This document shows, piece by piece, positions 1 through 7,228 of a DNA stretch of 64,000 nt; position 1 is the stretch's first letter, and each line of letters begins with the position of its first letter. The stretch covers positions 15,136 through 79,135 of the forward strand of contig CAYRDX010000014.1 in NCBI GenBank assembly GCA_964423205.1. Reading direction: 5' to 3'. The notes under the pieces are model-generated. The model made no database searches, had not been told where the DNA came from, and worked only from the letters and a program-made list of their open reading frames with translations. Both the position numbers and the translations under genes were made by a program. This stretch comes from UBA6168 sp964423205 (GTDB lineage: Bacteria > Bacteroidota > Bacteroidia > Chitinophagales > Saprospiraceae).

Positions 1-3000
1 CAGGCTTTTGCAGTTGTCAAGGAAACTGCCCGCCGATTTAAGGAAAATTCCACCATCACAGTAAAAGCAACCGACCACGACCGAAATCTTGCAGCACAGC
101 GGGATAAAGGATATGTCAAAATTGAAGGTGAAAAAGCCATTTGGAAAAATCAGTGGGTTGCAGCTGGTGGAGATATCACCTGGAACATGGTGCATTACGA
201 TGTACAACTCATAGGTGGTATGGTACTACATGAAGGTAAAGTGGCGGAGATGGCAACCGGTGAAGGTAAAACCCTCGTGGCTACATTACCTGCCTACCTG
301 AATGGACTCAGCGCAAGGGGTGTGCATGTGGTAACCGTGAACGACTACCTGGCTCGTCGTGACAGTGAATGGGTAGGGCCCATTTTTGAATTCCTGTTGC
401 TTACTGTTGATTGTATCGACAAACACAGACCTCATACGGAAAGACGCCGCCAGGCATATTGGTGCGACATAACTTACGGCACAAACAACGAATTCGGCTT
501 CGACTATCTGAGGGACAACATGGTCCGCTCACTCGATGAAATGGTACAGCGCAAGCATCACCATGCCATGATTGACGAGGTGGACTCAGTGCTTATCGAC
601 GATGCCCGGACTCCGCTCATCATTTCTGGTCCAGTAGGTGAAGGTGATGAAGAACAGGAGTATAAAGAGTTGAGACCAGATGTAGAGAAGTTACTCTCAG
701 CACAGCAAAAACTGGCTTCGGGTTATCTTTCGGAAGCAAAGAAACTCTATGACGAAGGAAATGACGGATACGAAGAAGGCGAAGCAGGAATGGCACTGCT
801 GCGGGCACACAGGGCCCTTCCGAAAAACAGGGCGCTCATCAAGTTCCTCAGTGAAGAAGGAGTGAAAGTAGCTATGCAGAAAGCTGAAAACTTTTACATG
901 CAGGAGAACTCCAAGAACATGCATTTTGTGGATGAACCGCTACTGTTTACCATCGATGAAAAAAACAGGTCGGTTGAGTTGACAGACAACGGAGCAGAAT
1001 ATTTGGCAAGAGGAAAGGACGACTCCGGCTTTTTCATCATGCCCGACATTGCTGAACGCATGGTGGAAATTGACAGCAATACGGAACTTAGCGACGAAGA
1101 AAAAGAAAAGGCCAAAATCAAAGTTTCTCAGGATTTCGCAGTTAAATCCCGGCGTTTGCATGCAACGCATCAATTACTGAAAGCCTACACACTGTTCGAA
1201 AGAGATGAAGAGTACATCGTCATCAACGGTGAAGTAAAAATCGTGGATGAGCAGACCGGCCGTATGATGGAAGGACGCCGCTACTCTGATGGACTTCATC
1301 AGGCACTGGAAGCAAAGGAAAACGTAAAAGTTGGCGAAGCCACACAAACATACGCCACTGTTACGCTGCAGAACTACTTCAGGATGTACCACAAGCTGTC
1401 AGGCATGACGGGTACTGCTGAAACCGAGGCTAAGGAATTGTGGGACATCTACAAACTCGACGTTTCCGTCATACCTTCCAACCTTCCGATTATTCGAAAA
1501 GACCACGAAGATGAAGTGTACAAAACTGCCAAGGAAAAGTACAACGCAGTAATCGATAAAATCGAAGTGTTGAGTAAAGCCGGTAGGCCGGTATTGGTGG
1601 GTACTACTTCAGTTGATATTTCGGAAAAACTCAGCCGCTTTTTGAATATGCGCGGCGTAAAACACGAAGTACTCAACGCCAAACAACACCAAAGAGAAGC
1701 ATTCATCGTCACCCGTGCCGGTCAACAGGATGAAAACGGCCGTGGTAACGTGACCATTGCCACCAACATGGCAGGCCGTGGTACCGACATTAAACTCGCA
1801 CCCGCCACATTGTTTGATGTGGTGAGCATCGATAAAGATTCTTCTGCGGTGGGAGGTTTCACCTACACCATCAAACAGAGGGGTACCAACAAGATATTTA
1901 AAATGGACCAAGGTCATGAATTGGCCCCCGCCTTGCAACTCGCATCGGATGCCAAAGTATTAGGAGGCCTGGCCATTATCGGTACAGAACGCCACGACAG
2001 CCGACGGGTTGACCGTCAGCTCAGAGGTCGCTCCGGTCGTCAGGGAGACCCCGGTTCGTCACAGTTTTATGTGTCATTGGAGGACAATCTCATGCGCCTG
2101 TTCCAATCAGAACGCATAGCTGGCCTCATGGACAAAATGGGCCATCAGGAAGGAGAAGTCATCCAACATTCCATGGTGACCAAGTCCATTGAAAGGGCAC
2201 AGAAGAAGGTGGAAGAAAACAACTTTGGTATTCGTAAAAGGCTGCTCGAGTACGACGACGTCATGAACATTCAGCGTGAAGCAATCTACAGAAAACGTTA
2301 CAACGCCCTCAGCGGTGAACGCCTTCAGGTTGACCTCGATACCATGTTCCGCTCTATGACTGACAACCTGGTTTCGTTGCACAAAAGTGGAGGCAATTAT
2401 GACTCCTTCCGCCGTGACAGTATGAGCATGTTGGGTATCGACCCAAAGTTTGAAGAAGATTCCTGGAACAGCACTCCTGAAGACAATCTGGTTGAAACTT
2501 TCCAGGATAAATATTTCGAATTCTATTCGAGAAAAGAGCAAATGCTCATCAAGACGCTGTTACCAACCATCAAATCGGTTCATGAAAGAGAGGGGCACCG
2601 TTACAAAAGGATAGCCATTCCATTTTCTGATGGCCGGGAACATATACTGCCTATTGCGGCAGACCTGGAAGAAGCTGTTAAGAGCAACGGTAAATCGATT
2701 TTCAGAGATATAGAAAAGGCCATTTCCCTCACCATTATAGATGAGCGCTGGAAAGAGCATCTTCGCTCCATGGACGAGTTGAAGGAAAGTGTCCAGTCCG
2801 CAAGCTTTGAGCAGAAAGACCCGCTCGTTATTTATAAAATGGAAGCTTACAAGCTCTTTGAAAATCTCGTTTTCCGCATCAATGAGGAAGTGACTTCTTA
2901 CCTGTCGAAAGGCACCCTGATGCTTCCGGAGAATAATCAGGTTCAGGAGGCCCGCGCCCCTCAGCGTCAGGATATGAGCAAAATGCGCACCAGCCGTCCG

Positions 3001-3165
3001 GGTGAAGAATCGGCAGAAGCAGCCGCTGCGAGAGCAGCAGCAGAGGGCGTTTCTCAGCCTGCTTCGCAAATAACGGTGAAGCGCAGCGACCCGAAAGTCG
3101 GCCGGAATGACCCTTGCCCTTGTGGCAGCGGAAAGAAATATAAACATTGCCACGGCAGAAATTAA
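1..3165 (+). CDS. secA: SecA preprotein translocase ATPase, 5' end missing
   Basis: The reading frame is open from base 1, so the N-terminus lies before the window; about 1054 codons are visible. SecA is the cytosolic ATPase that drives unfolded preproteins through SecYEG. Walker A (ATGEGKT) lies near visible residue 87, and the DEVDSVLIDDARTPL Walker B / DEAD-like segment near residue 185. The GTTSVDISEKLS and TNMAGRGTDI helicase motifs follow, and the protein ends in the zinc-binding SecB-interaction tail (NDPCPCGSGKKYKHCHGRN), followed by the stop. An internal ATG at 187 is not the true start, because conserved SecA sequence runs in frame ahead of it. An insertion of about 70 residues after the ISGP motif fits the longer Bacteroidota SecA. 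An OmpH-like gene follows 54 bases downstream on the same strand. Confidence 0.97.
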   Translation, partial: QAFAVVKETARRFKENSTITVKATDHDRNLAAQRDKGYVKIEGEKAIWKNQWVAAGGDITWNMVHYDVQLIGGMVLHEGKVAEMATGEGKTLVATLPAYLNGLSARGVHVVTVNDYLARRDSEWVGPIFEFLLLTVDCIDKHRPHTERRRQAYWCDITYGTNNEFGFDYLRDNMVRSLDEMVQRKHHHAMIDEVDSVLIDDARTPLIISGPVGEGDEEQEYKELRPDVEKLLSAQQKLASGYLSEAKKLYDEGNDGYEEGEAGMALLRAHRALPKNRALIKFLSEEGVKVAMQKAENFYMQENSKNMHFVDEPLLFTIDEKNRSVELTDNGAEYLARGKDDSGFFIMPDIAERMVEIDSNTELSDEEKEKAKIKVSQDFAVKSRRLHATHQLLKAYTLFERDEEYIVINGEVKIVDEQTGRMMEGRRYSDGLHQALEAKENVKVGEATQTYATVTLQNYFRMYHKLSGMTGTAETEAKELWDIYKLDVSVIPSNLPIIRKDHEDEVYKTAKEKYNAVIDKIEVLSKAGRPVLVGTTSVDISEKLSRFLNMRGVKHEVLNAKQHQREAFIVTRAGQQDENGRGNVTIATNMAGRGTDIKLAPATLFDVVSIDKDSSAVGGFTYTIKQRGTNKIFKMDQGHELAPALQLASDAKVLGGLAIIGTERHDSRRVDRQLRGRSGRQGDPGSSQFYVSLEDNLMRLFQSERIAGLMDKMGHQEGEVIQHSMVTKSIERAQKKVEENNFGIRKRLLEYDDVMNIQREAIYRKRYNALSGERLQVDLDTMFRSMTDNLVSLHKSGGNYDSFRRDSMSMLGIDPKFEEDSWNSTPEDNLVETFQDKYFEFYSRKEQMLIKTLLPTIKSVHEREGHRYKRIAIPFSDGREHILPIAADLEEAVKSNGKSIFRDIEKAISLTIIDERWKEHLRSMDELKESVQSASFEQKDPLVIYKMEAYKLFENLVFRINEEVTSYLSKGTLMLPENNQVQEARAPQRQDMSKMRTSRPGEESAEAAAARAAAEGVSQPASQITVKRSDPKVGRNDPCPCGSGKKYKHCHGRN

Positions 3166-3179
3166 ACATCCATTGCGGT

Positions 3180-3195
3180 CGGGCCCAAAAGCCCG
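3180..3195 (+). other. Short GC-rich hairpin after secA
   Basis: CGGGC (3180-3184) pairs with GCCCG (3191-3195) in the gap between secA and the OmpH-like gene. No T-run follows, so it may be an mRNA-stabilising or attenuating hairpin rather than a true terminator. Confidence 0.35.
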
Positions 3196-3219
3196 GCCAT
3201 CATCAATTATCCAACTTAA

Positions 3220-3807
3220 ATGAAGAATTTACCACTCATCCTAAATGGAGTACTGCTGGTTGCAGTATTGTTTTTGTATATCGACCGTTTTGCCTTGAAA
3301 CAGGCTGGAACAGATGCTCCCACTACAGTTTCTGAAGAAACTGCCGGGGACAATCTGAAAATTGTCTATATCAACCTCGACTCCCTTCATTCGCAAAGTG
3401 AAGCTTTCCAGGCAAAAAGAGTTGAACTGGAGCAAAGGCAAGTATCGGCAGAAGCCACCCTGAAATCGAAAGGAACTGCTTTCCAAAGAGAAGTCGCTGC
3501 CTTTCAGCAGAAAGCACAATCCGGCACGATGACTCCAAAGCAAATTGAAGAGGAACAGACAAGACTGGCCAGGAAGGAGCAAACCATTATGGCCGAGCAG
3601 GAGCGCCTGGCAAAAGATATCCTCGATGCAACCGACAAGTTCAATGAACAATTTACCAACCAGATCAAGACGCACCTTGACTCCCTGAAGAAAGCCATGA
3701 ACTACGATTTCATCCTGATTTACGGTTCCAACAGCCCCGTTTTATTGGCCAACGAGAACTACGACATCACTAAAACCGTGCTCGGTCTGATAAATAAAAA
3801 AAGTTAG
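3220..3807 (+). CDS. OmpH/Skp-family periplasmic chaperone
   Basis: A 195-residue protein starting MKNLPLILNGVLLVAVLFLY, one N-terminal hydrophobic segment that is a signal anchor or signal peptide. After a short linker comes the OmpH/Skp signature IVYINLDSL. A long charged Q/E/K-rich coiled coil (about residues 65-150) then returns to a short beta-like end (YDFILIYGSNSPVLLANENYDIT), the usual OmpH layout. Skp-type proteins hold unfolded outer-membrane proteins in the periplasm, a role that fits its position just after secA. Family assignment is good; whether it acts as a bona fide Skp trimer cannot be seen from sequence. Confidence 0.88.
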   Translation: MKNLPLILNGVLLVAVLFLYIDRFALKQAGTDAPTTVSEETAGDNLKIVYINLDSLHSQSEAFQAKRVELEQRQVSAEATLKSKGTAFQREVAAFQQKAQSGTMTPKQIEEEQTRLARKEQTIMAEQERLAKDILDATDKFNEQFTNQIKTHLDSLKKAMNYDFILIYGSNSPVLLANENYDITKTVLGLINKKS

Positions 3808-3826
3808 GAGAATAATAGATTCTTCT

Positions 3827-3857
3827 TTTGGTTTAAAGCAATGGGTGTGTATCTTCG
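3827..3857 (+). promoter_or_regulatory. Candidate Bacteroidota sigma-A promoter for the tRNA
   Basis: TTTG at 3827-3830 and TATCTTCG at 3850-3857, 19 bases apart, resemble the Bacteroidota -33 TTTG / -7 TAnnTTTG pair. It lies about 47 bases upstream of the split tRNA. Inference from consensus only. Confidence 0.4.
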
Positions 3858-3904
3858 CACCCGCTTTAAGACATTCAACAGAGAATGTTTCAAGTTTATA
3901 AGAT

Positions 3905-4319
3905 CGCGGAGTGGAGCAGTTGGTAGCTCGTTGGGCTCAGTACTGTAAAACAAATCGACTGATATTTTCATCAGTAATGCTTCCGAAATACACTTAGTCG
4001 AAAGCAACAAGCGTCAAAGAAAGCCGAAATCAGCAGCTTTCAGAAATGCCTGGGATTTGATTTTACAAAGGGCTGTCCCTGCAGAAATGCTGGGATGATA
4101 ATCTGTCAAATTCGGGGAAGCCTTTAGTGTGGTAATCCCGAGCCAAGTCCCGTCAAAAGCGGGAAAGGTGTAGAGACTTGATGGCAGACATCTTCGTTTC
4201 GGTTCCGAAAAAAGATGAAGGGAAAGTCCAGACTACAAATCCTGAAACATTCAGGTGCAGTGAAAGCTGTAGTAGTAAGCATAACCCAAAGGTCGCAGGT
4301 TCAAGTCCTGCCTCCGCCA
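3905..4319 (+). tRNA. Initiator tRNA-Met(CAU), interrupted by a group I intron
   Basis: The exons are 3905-3937 (tRNA positions 1-33) and 4280-4319 (positions 34-73). Joined, they give a 73-base cloverleaf. The parts are acceptor CGCGGAG/CTCCGCC, D-arm GAGC/GCTC, anticodon stem TTGGG/CCCAA with loop CTCATAA, a 5-base variable loop, T-arm GCAGG/CCTGC with TTCAAGT, and discriminator A. CCA is not encoded. Two initiator hallmarks are present: an unpaired first acceptor position (C1 against C72) and three consecutive G:C pairs at the base of the anticodon stem. The intron lies between U33 and C34, directly before the anticodon. If this is the only initiator tRNA gene, splicing is essential for growth. 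The tRNA is followed by its own terminator and then by GIY-YIG units that repeat its 3' end. Confidence 0.93.
3938..4279 (+). ncRNA. Group I self-splicing intron in tRNA-fMet (IC3-like)
   Basis: The 342-base intron obeys the group I boundary rules: the 5' exon ends in U (3937) and the intron ends in G (4279). The conserved core is readable in order. P is near 4108-4122 (AAATTCGGGGAAGCC) and Q at 4131-4150 (GGTAATCCCGAGCCAAGTCC), with CGGG/CCCG pairing for P4. A P6-type hairpin TCCCG/CGGGA follows. R is at 4168-4180 (GGTGTAGAGACTT) and S at 4224-4235 (AAGTCCAGACTA), with GACT/AGTC pairing for P7. P8 uses CATCTT/AAGATG with a TTTCGG/CCGAAA tip, P9 is CCTGA/TCAGG at 4241-4255, and a P2-like hairpin ACTGAT/ATCAGT lies at 3958-3975. 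The core closely resembles cyanobacterial tRNA introns (subgroup IC3). I could not draw a convincing P1/guide pairing. It contains no ORF. Confidence 0.93.
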
Positions 4320-4326
4320 CAAAGTG

Positions 4327-4361
4327 AAAGCCGGACCATGTATGTGGGACCGGCTTTTTTT
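4327..4361 (+). terminator. Rho-independent terminator of the tRNA
   Basis: AAAGCCGG (4327-4334) pairs with CCGGCTTT (4350-4357) and is followed by a T-run to 4361. It starts 8 bases after the mature tRNA end. The same hairpin is repeated at about 4715-4749, 4870-4904 and 5258-5292, once at each boundary of the GIY-YIG units. Confidence 0.88.
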
Positions 4362-4381
4362 GTATTTCAACTTTTTCGGCC

Positions 4382-4633
4382 ATGTTCCATGTTTATGTCC
4401 TCTTTTCCCCTAAGTTTAAAAAAATCTATATAGGCTATACTTCTGACCTTAATGCAAGACTTGAATCTCATAACCAATTGGCCACCAAAGGCTTTACGGT
4501 AAAATTTAGACCTTGGCAGTTAGTTTGGTCAGAACAATTTGATTCTAAATCTGAAGCATTGAAAAGAGAAAAACAATTGAAATCTGCTGCTGGAAGAAGG
4601 TTTATTTGGGACAAAATCAACTCGGAATCTTAA
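4382..4633 (+). CDS. Small GIY-YIG nuclease, copy 1
   Basis: An 83-residue single-domain GIY-YIG protein. The GIY equivalent is VYV (Tyr5), followed by YIGYT (Tyr16-Ile-Gly), Arg26 in NARLESH, His30, and Glu63 in KREKQLKS, the expected catalytic set. Small GIY-YIG proteins of this kind are common in Bacteroidota, but their function is unknown. The gene lies only 20 bases after the tRNA terminator and inside a 388-base unit that duplicates the tRNA 3' end. That suggests it is the nuclease of a small mobile module, or of a homing system associated with the split tRNA. The protein sequence is identical in copy 2. The link to the intron is inference. Confidence 0.85.
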   Translation: MFHVYVLFSPKFKKIYIGYTSDLNARLESHNQLATKGFTVKFRPWQLVWSEQFDSKSEALKREKQLKSAAGRRFIWDKINSES

Positions 4634-4658
4634 TCATGCTCAGAACGTAGGGCGCATA

Positions 4659-4698
4659 TCCGCCAGTAGGCGGACGCAGGTTTCCACCAGCCGGCGGA
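4659..4698 (+). repeat. Pair of related 16-base palindromes inside the tRNA-like tail
   Basis: TCCGCCAGTAGGCGGA (4659-4674) and TCCACCAGCCGGCGGA (4683-4698) differ at three positions and flank the 8 bases CGCAGGTT, a match to the tRNA T-arm start. Both recur in copy 2 of the unit (about 5202-5241). They look like small palindromic elements inserted into a copy of the tRNA 3' half. Confidence 0.65.
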
Positions 4699-4749
4699 CC
4701 TCCGCCACAAAGTGAAAGCCGGACCATGTATGTGGGACCGGCTTTTTTT

Positions 4750-4849
4750 NNNNNNNNNNNNNNNNNNNNNNNNNNNNNNNNNNNNNNNNNNNNNNNNNNN
4801 NNNNNNNNNNNNNNNNNNNNNNNNNNNNNNNNNNNNNNNNNNNNNNNNN
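4750..4849. other. Assembly gap (100 N)
   Basis: Exactly 100 N. The 55 bases before the gap (4695-4749) are identical to the 55 bases after it (4850-4904), which points to a scaffold join of two contigs sharing a k-mer-length overlap. The number of tandem GIY-YIG units is therefore unknown. Confidence 0.97.
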
Positions 4850-4855
4850 CGGACC

Positions 4856-5243
4856 TCCGCCACAAAGTGAAAGCCGGACCATGTATGTGGGACCGGCTTT
4901 TTTTGTATTTCAACTTTTTCGGCCATGTTCCATGTTTATGTCCTCTTTTCCCCTAAGTTTAAAAAAATCTATATAGGCTATACTTCTGACCTTAATGCAA
5001 GACTTGAATCTCATAACCAATTGGCCACCAAAGGCTTTACGGTAAAATTTAGACCTTGGCAGTTAGTTTGGTCAGAACAATTTGATTCTAAATCTGAAGC
5101 ATTGAAAAGAGAAAAACAATTGAAATCTGCTGCTGGAAGAAGGTTTATTTGGGACAAAATCAACTCGGAATCTTAATCATGCTCAGAACGTAGGGCGCAT
5201 ATCCGCCAGTAGGCGGACGCAGGTTTCCACCAGCCGGCGGACC
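4856..5243 (+). repeat. GIY-YIG / tRNA-tail tandem unit, copy 2 (388 bp)
   Basis: Second copy of the unit, with the same order and length as copy 1. After it, one further tRNA tail plus terminator (5244-5292) closes the array, so every nuclease gene is bracketed by tRNA-tail/terminator sequence on both sides. Confidence 0.88.
4925..5176 (+). CDS. Small GIY-YIG nuclease, copy 2
   Basis: 83 residues with a translation identical to the gene at 4382, including Tyr5, Tyr16-Ile-Gly, Arg26, His30 and Glu63. It is followed by the same decayed tRNA-like tail and terminator. Complete identity means either very recent tandem duplication or a collapsed and re-expanded repeat at the adjacent assembly gap. 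Confidence 0.83.
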   Translation: MFHVYVLFSPKFKKIYIGYTSDLNARLESHNQLATKGFTVKFRPWQLVWSEQFDSKSEALKREKQLKSAAGRRFIWDKINSES

Positions 5244-5257
5244 TCCGCCACAAAGTG

Positions 5258-5292
5258 AAAGCCGGACCATGTATGTGGGACCGGCTTTTTTT
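5258..5292 (+). terminator. Last copy of the tRNA terminator hairpin
   Basis: AAAGCCGG/CCGGCTTT followed by a T-run, identical to the hairpin after the tRNA. It marks the downstream end of the GIY-YIG array. Confidence 0.8.
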
Positions 5293-5797
5293 ATGCTGTT
5301 GGCTGTTGGTATTTGGCTGTTGGATTTTGCAATAATCCTTTTGTCCCGCAAGTTCGATTGCTCACAACAATCCAACAATTTAACAATTCTTCCTGCCTTT
5401 GTCATTTCGTAGAAATCCGTCGATGATTGAATGGTTAAATGGTTGAACGGCTTTCCGCCTACTGCTCACTGCCTACCGCCTACTGCCTTCCCCCTTTGTC
5501 ATTTCGTAGAAATCCGTCAACGCCTGATTGATTAAATGGTTAGCGAATCAACGAACAAAGTACCCCGTATAACCAACAGCTTGCTGCCAAAGTCCACTAC
5601 GCTTCGGCTGGTTTGAAGCCGGCAGTAGTACAACTTTTCAAAAAGGCTTACTTTCCTTCTATCATCTAAAAACTACAGCAGAACCAGAGGTTTTGCGTTC
5701 TGGTGTATGTGGGTTGGTTACAAACCGGCAGGAGAAGGGAGGTTTTCAAGAGGAAGATGTTGGGCCGGATGGGCTAAGTTGCAAGTAATCAAAACAC
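5293..5797. other. Gene-free stretch with short repeats
   Basis: About 500 bases with no supported gene. It holds two copies of CTTTGTCATTTCGTAGAAAT (about 5396 and 5494), and degenerate CTGTTGG and CCTACTGCC repeats typical of Bacteroidota intergenic DNA. The last 250 bases show nothing recognisable. Confidence 0.7.
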
Positions 5798-6283
5798 CTA
5801 CTTTGCTTCTTCAAGCAGGTTAGATTCTGATGCCAAATAAGCCTTCACTACCTCACCAGGATTTAAGATGGGTATGTAAAAATCCCCCTGGAACTTACCA
5901 AAAGTCCTCGTGGCTATCATACCCCGGACCGTGCTGATTGCTATTCCCGTGAGTATGGCTAAGAACTGTTCCGGCAGTTTGGTTTCATTGTTTTCTGTAT
6001 CGATGAACTTTTTGAGATTCCTGATTTGATATTCAAGCTCACCTGTATAATTAAGCAGATTTTCGTTCAACCCTTTGCGGTCATACGCATAGTTGATTTC
6101 TATGACAACTGAAAAGAGTTCTTTTTTCAGGTCCCAGTGGTAATCAATGGTGAAACCGTAATCCAGTTTCTTTTTATCAAAGTTCACAGCCACTTCTTCC
6201 GAAAGCAAAGGAACATGAATCTCCAGTTCCCGGATATCATGGATTTGATACTCTATGATTTCTTCTTTTTTCTTTTTTGCCAT
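5798..6283 (-). CDS. SecB-like chaperone of a toxin-antitoxin-chaperone module
   Basis: 161 residues. After a lysine-rich start, the pattern follows the SecB fold: an early IHDIRELEIHVP strand, the strands FTIDYHW and LFSVVIEINYAY, and the conserved C-terminal helix/loop with Arg120, RTFGKF (126-131) and PILNP (138-142). This is equivalent to the R..I...V.RGTFP...L.PVNF end of SecB. In TAC systems a dedicated SecB-like protein protects an unstable antitoxin from degradation. The gene is third in a minus-strand operon, 3 bases after the XRE antitoxin, which supports that role over general protein export. The SecB assignment is by pattern, without a profile search. Confidence 0.75.
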   Translation of the reverse strand: MAKKKKEEIIEYQIHDIRELEIHVPLLSEEVAVNFDKKKLDYGFTIDYHWDLKKELFSVVIEINYAYDRKGLNENLLNYTGELEYQIRNLKKFIDTENNETKLPEQFLAILTGIAISTVRGMIATRTFGKFQGDFYIPILNPGEVVKAYLASESNLLEEAK

Positions 6284-6286
6284 TGC

Positions 6287-6778
6287 TTAAGCTATTTTTT
6301 GCCTGGCTTCAGTGGAGGCATAAGGAATCATAACGGGGCTTTTCATTTCCCAACTTCCTTCACATTCAAAGGTCTTTGCATTGGGAAGCAGATGTTTCTG
6401 TTCCGGGTGCAGAATCGATTCCTTTTCCATAGCCCCGTGACTGATCTGAATGGAAAACGGGGCACGTTTTACATAAGCGGATTTTCTCCGGATAAAACCG
6501 GCTGATTCTTTTTCGGCAACTTCATCCAAATCCTCAAATTCAACTATGGGTACCTTCTCTATGGCCAGCGAAATTTCAATCAGTTTGGATAAACGATGAT
6601 TGAATTCACCACTTAATACCTGTGAAACATAACCCTTTGTAACTCCCAATTGCTCAGCAAACTGTGTGCGAGTCAAATTATTTTCAGCAAGGTATAACTC
6701 AACAGCGTTGAACAGGTCATTTTGAATTTTGGTAATCCAGTAAGTGTCTGTTTTGAGCAGTTCACGGTAGGTTTTCAT
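6287..6778 (-). CDS. XRE-family HTH antitoxin with long C-terminal tail
   Basis: 163 residues. Residues about 24-75 form a Cro/CI-type helix-turn-helix (LTRTQFAEQLGVTKGYVSQVL). The last ~85 residues are not part of the HTH and have no motif I know. In TAC antitoxins a C-terminal extension of this kind (the chaperone-addiction region) is what the SecB-like partner binds. The gene lies between a HigB-like toxin (33 bases upstream) and the SecB-like gene (3 bases downstream), all on the minus strand. It is the likely repressor of the operon, through the palindrome at 7229-7246. Confidence 0.8.
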   Translation of the reverse strand: MKTYRELLKTDTYWITKIQNDLFNAVELYLAENNLTRTQFAEQLGVTKGYVSQVLSGEFNHRLSKLIEISLAIEKVPIVEFEDLDEVAEKESAGFIRRKSAYVKRAPFSIQISHGAMEKESILHPEQKHLLPNAKTFECEGSWEMKSPVMIPYASTEARQKIA

Positions 6779-6811
6779 AACTTCTGTGGTTGTAATCAGT
6801 GATGATAAATT

Positions 6812-7192
6812 CTATCTGTATTTAGTTCTAAAGTACTCAAGTTTAATATCCCGCATACGTACGATAGCCCTGCTTTGCGACTCTTTGCCCTTTTTGAGCT
6901 CACCCAATACTATGATTTTCCCTGTTTCTTTGTCTTCAAACAGGTATAACCTAAGCCTGTCAACTTTGAATTCATAATCGGGATACTTGTCACTCTTTTT
7001 CCGGCCCTTCAGCATTTTGAATTTGGCCTCGGGTATTGGCACGCCCTGGGATTTAAGAACCATGAAGGTCTGTAATTTATCAAGGCTTCGCTTTAGGTTG
7101 CCTGCCTTTTCCATTTCAGACCAAAACTCATCAAAAGCACACTTTCCGTTAATGAGAAGTTTGAACAATGGTTCGACAGGGTTGGGTGCCAA
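6812..7192 (-). CDS. HigB/RelE-like toxin (putative), first gene of the TAC operon
   Basis: About 126 residues with no ATG at the 5' end. The listed start is TTG at 7192, but the frame stays open for 14 more codons upstream with only ATA, ATT or CTA candidates, so the N-terminus is uncertain. The C-terminal part has a RelE/Gp49-like beta-sheet pattern: DYEFKVDRLRLYLFEDKETGKIIVLGELKKGK. This resembles the sequence R.R..Y......IVLLHGF.KK of phage-derived HigB-like toxins, then a charged helix. HigB toxins are ribosome-dependent mRNA nucleases. Position, size and a downstream XRE gene support a toxin role; the family call is moderate. Confidence 0.62.
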   Translation of the reverse strand: MAPNPVEPLFKLLINGKCAFDEFWSEMEKAGNLKRSLDKLQTFMVLKSQGVPIPEAKFKMLKGRKKSDKYPDYEFKVDRLRLYLFEDKETGKIIVLGELKKGKESQSRAIVRMRDIKLEYFRTKYR

Positions 7193-7228
7193 TTCTTTGA
7201 TTGATTTAATCGCAAACTTAGGTATATT

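Larger units (their letters stand above)
4313..4700 (+). repeat. GIY-YIG / tRNA-tail tandem unit, copy 1 (388 bp)
   Basis: Taking the tRNA acceptor end TCCGCC as the boundary, the unit runs from 4313 to the next TCCGCC at 4701. In order it contains the tRNA 3' tail, the terminator hairpin, a short leader, the GIY-YIG gene, and a 3' segment looking like a decayed tRNA 3' half. That segment holds GCTCAGAACGTAGGGCGCA and CGCAGGTT and is split by two 16-base palindromes. Copy 2 (4856-5243) is the same length and appears identical throughout. Confidence 0.88.

Noticed and set aside
2107..3153. Long minus-strand frames opposite secA
   Set aside because: They are antisense shadows of a well-conserved gene.
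4153..4383. Minus-strand frame with GLEPATFGL-like text across the tRNA and intron
   Set aside because: It is the reverse reading of a tRNA 3' end and terminator, a well-known source of false gene calls.
4215..4433. Plus-strand 72-codon frame inside the intron and tRNA
   Set aside because: It runs through the intron core, the 3' exon and the terminator; no homing endonuclease motif is present.
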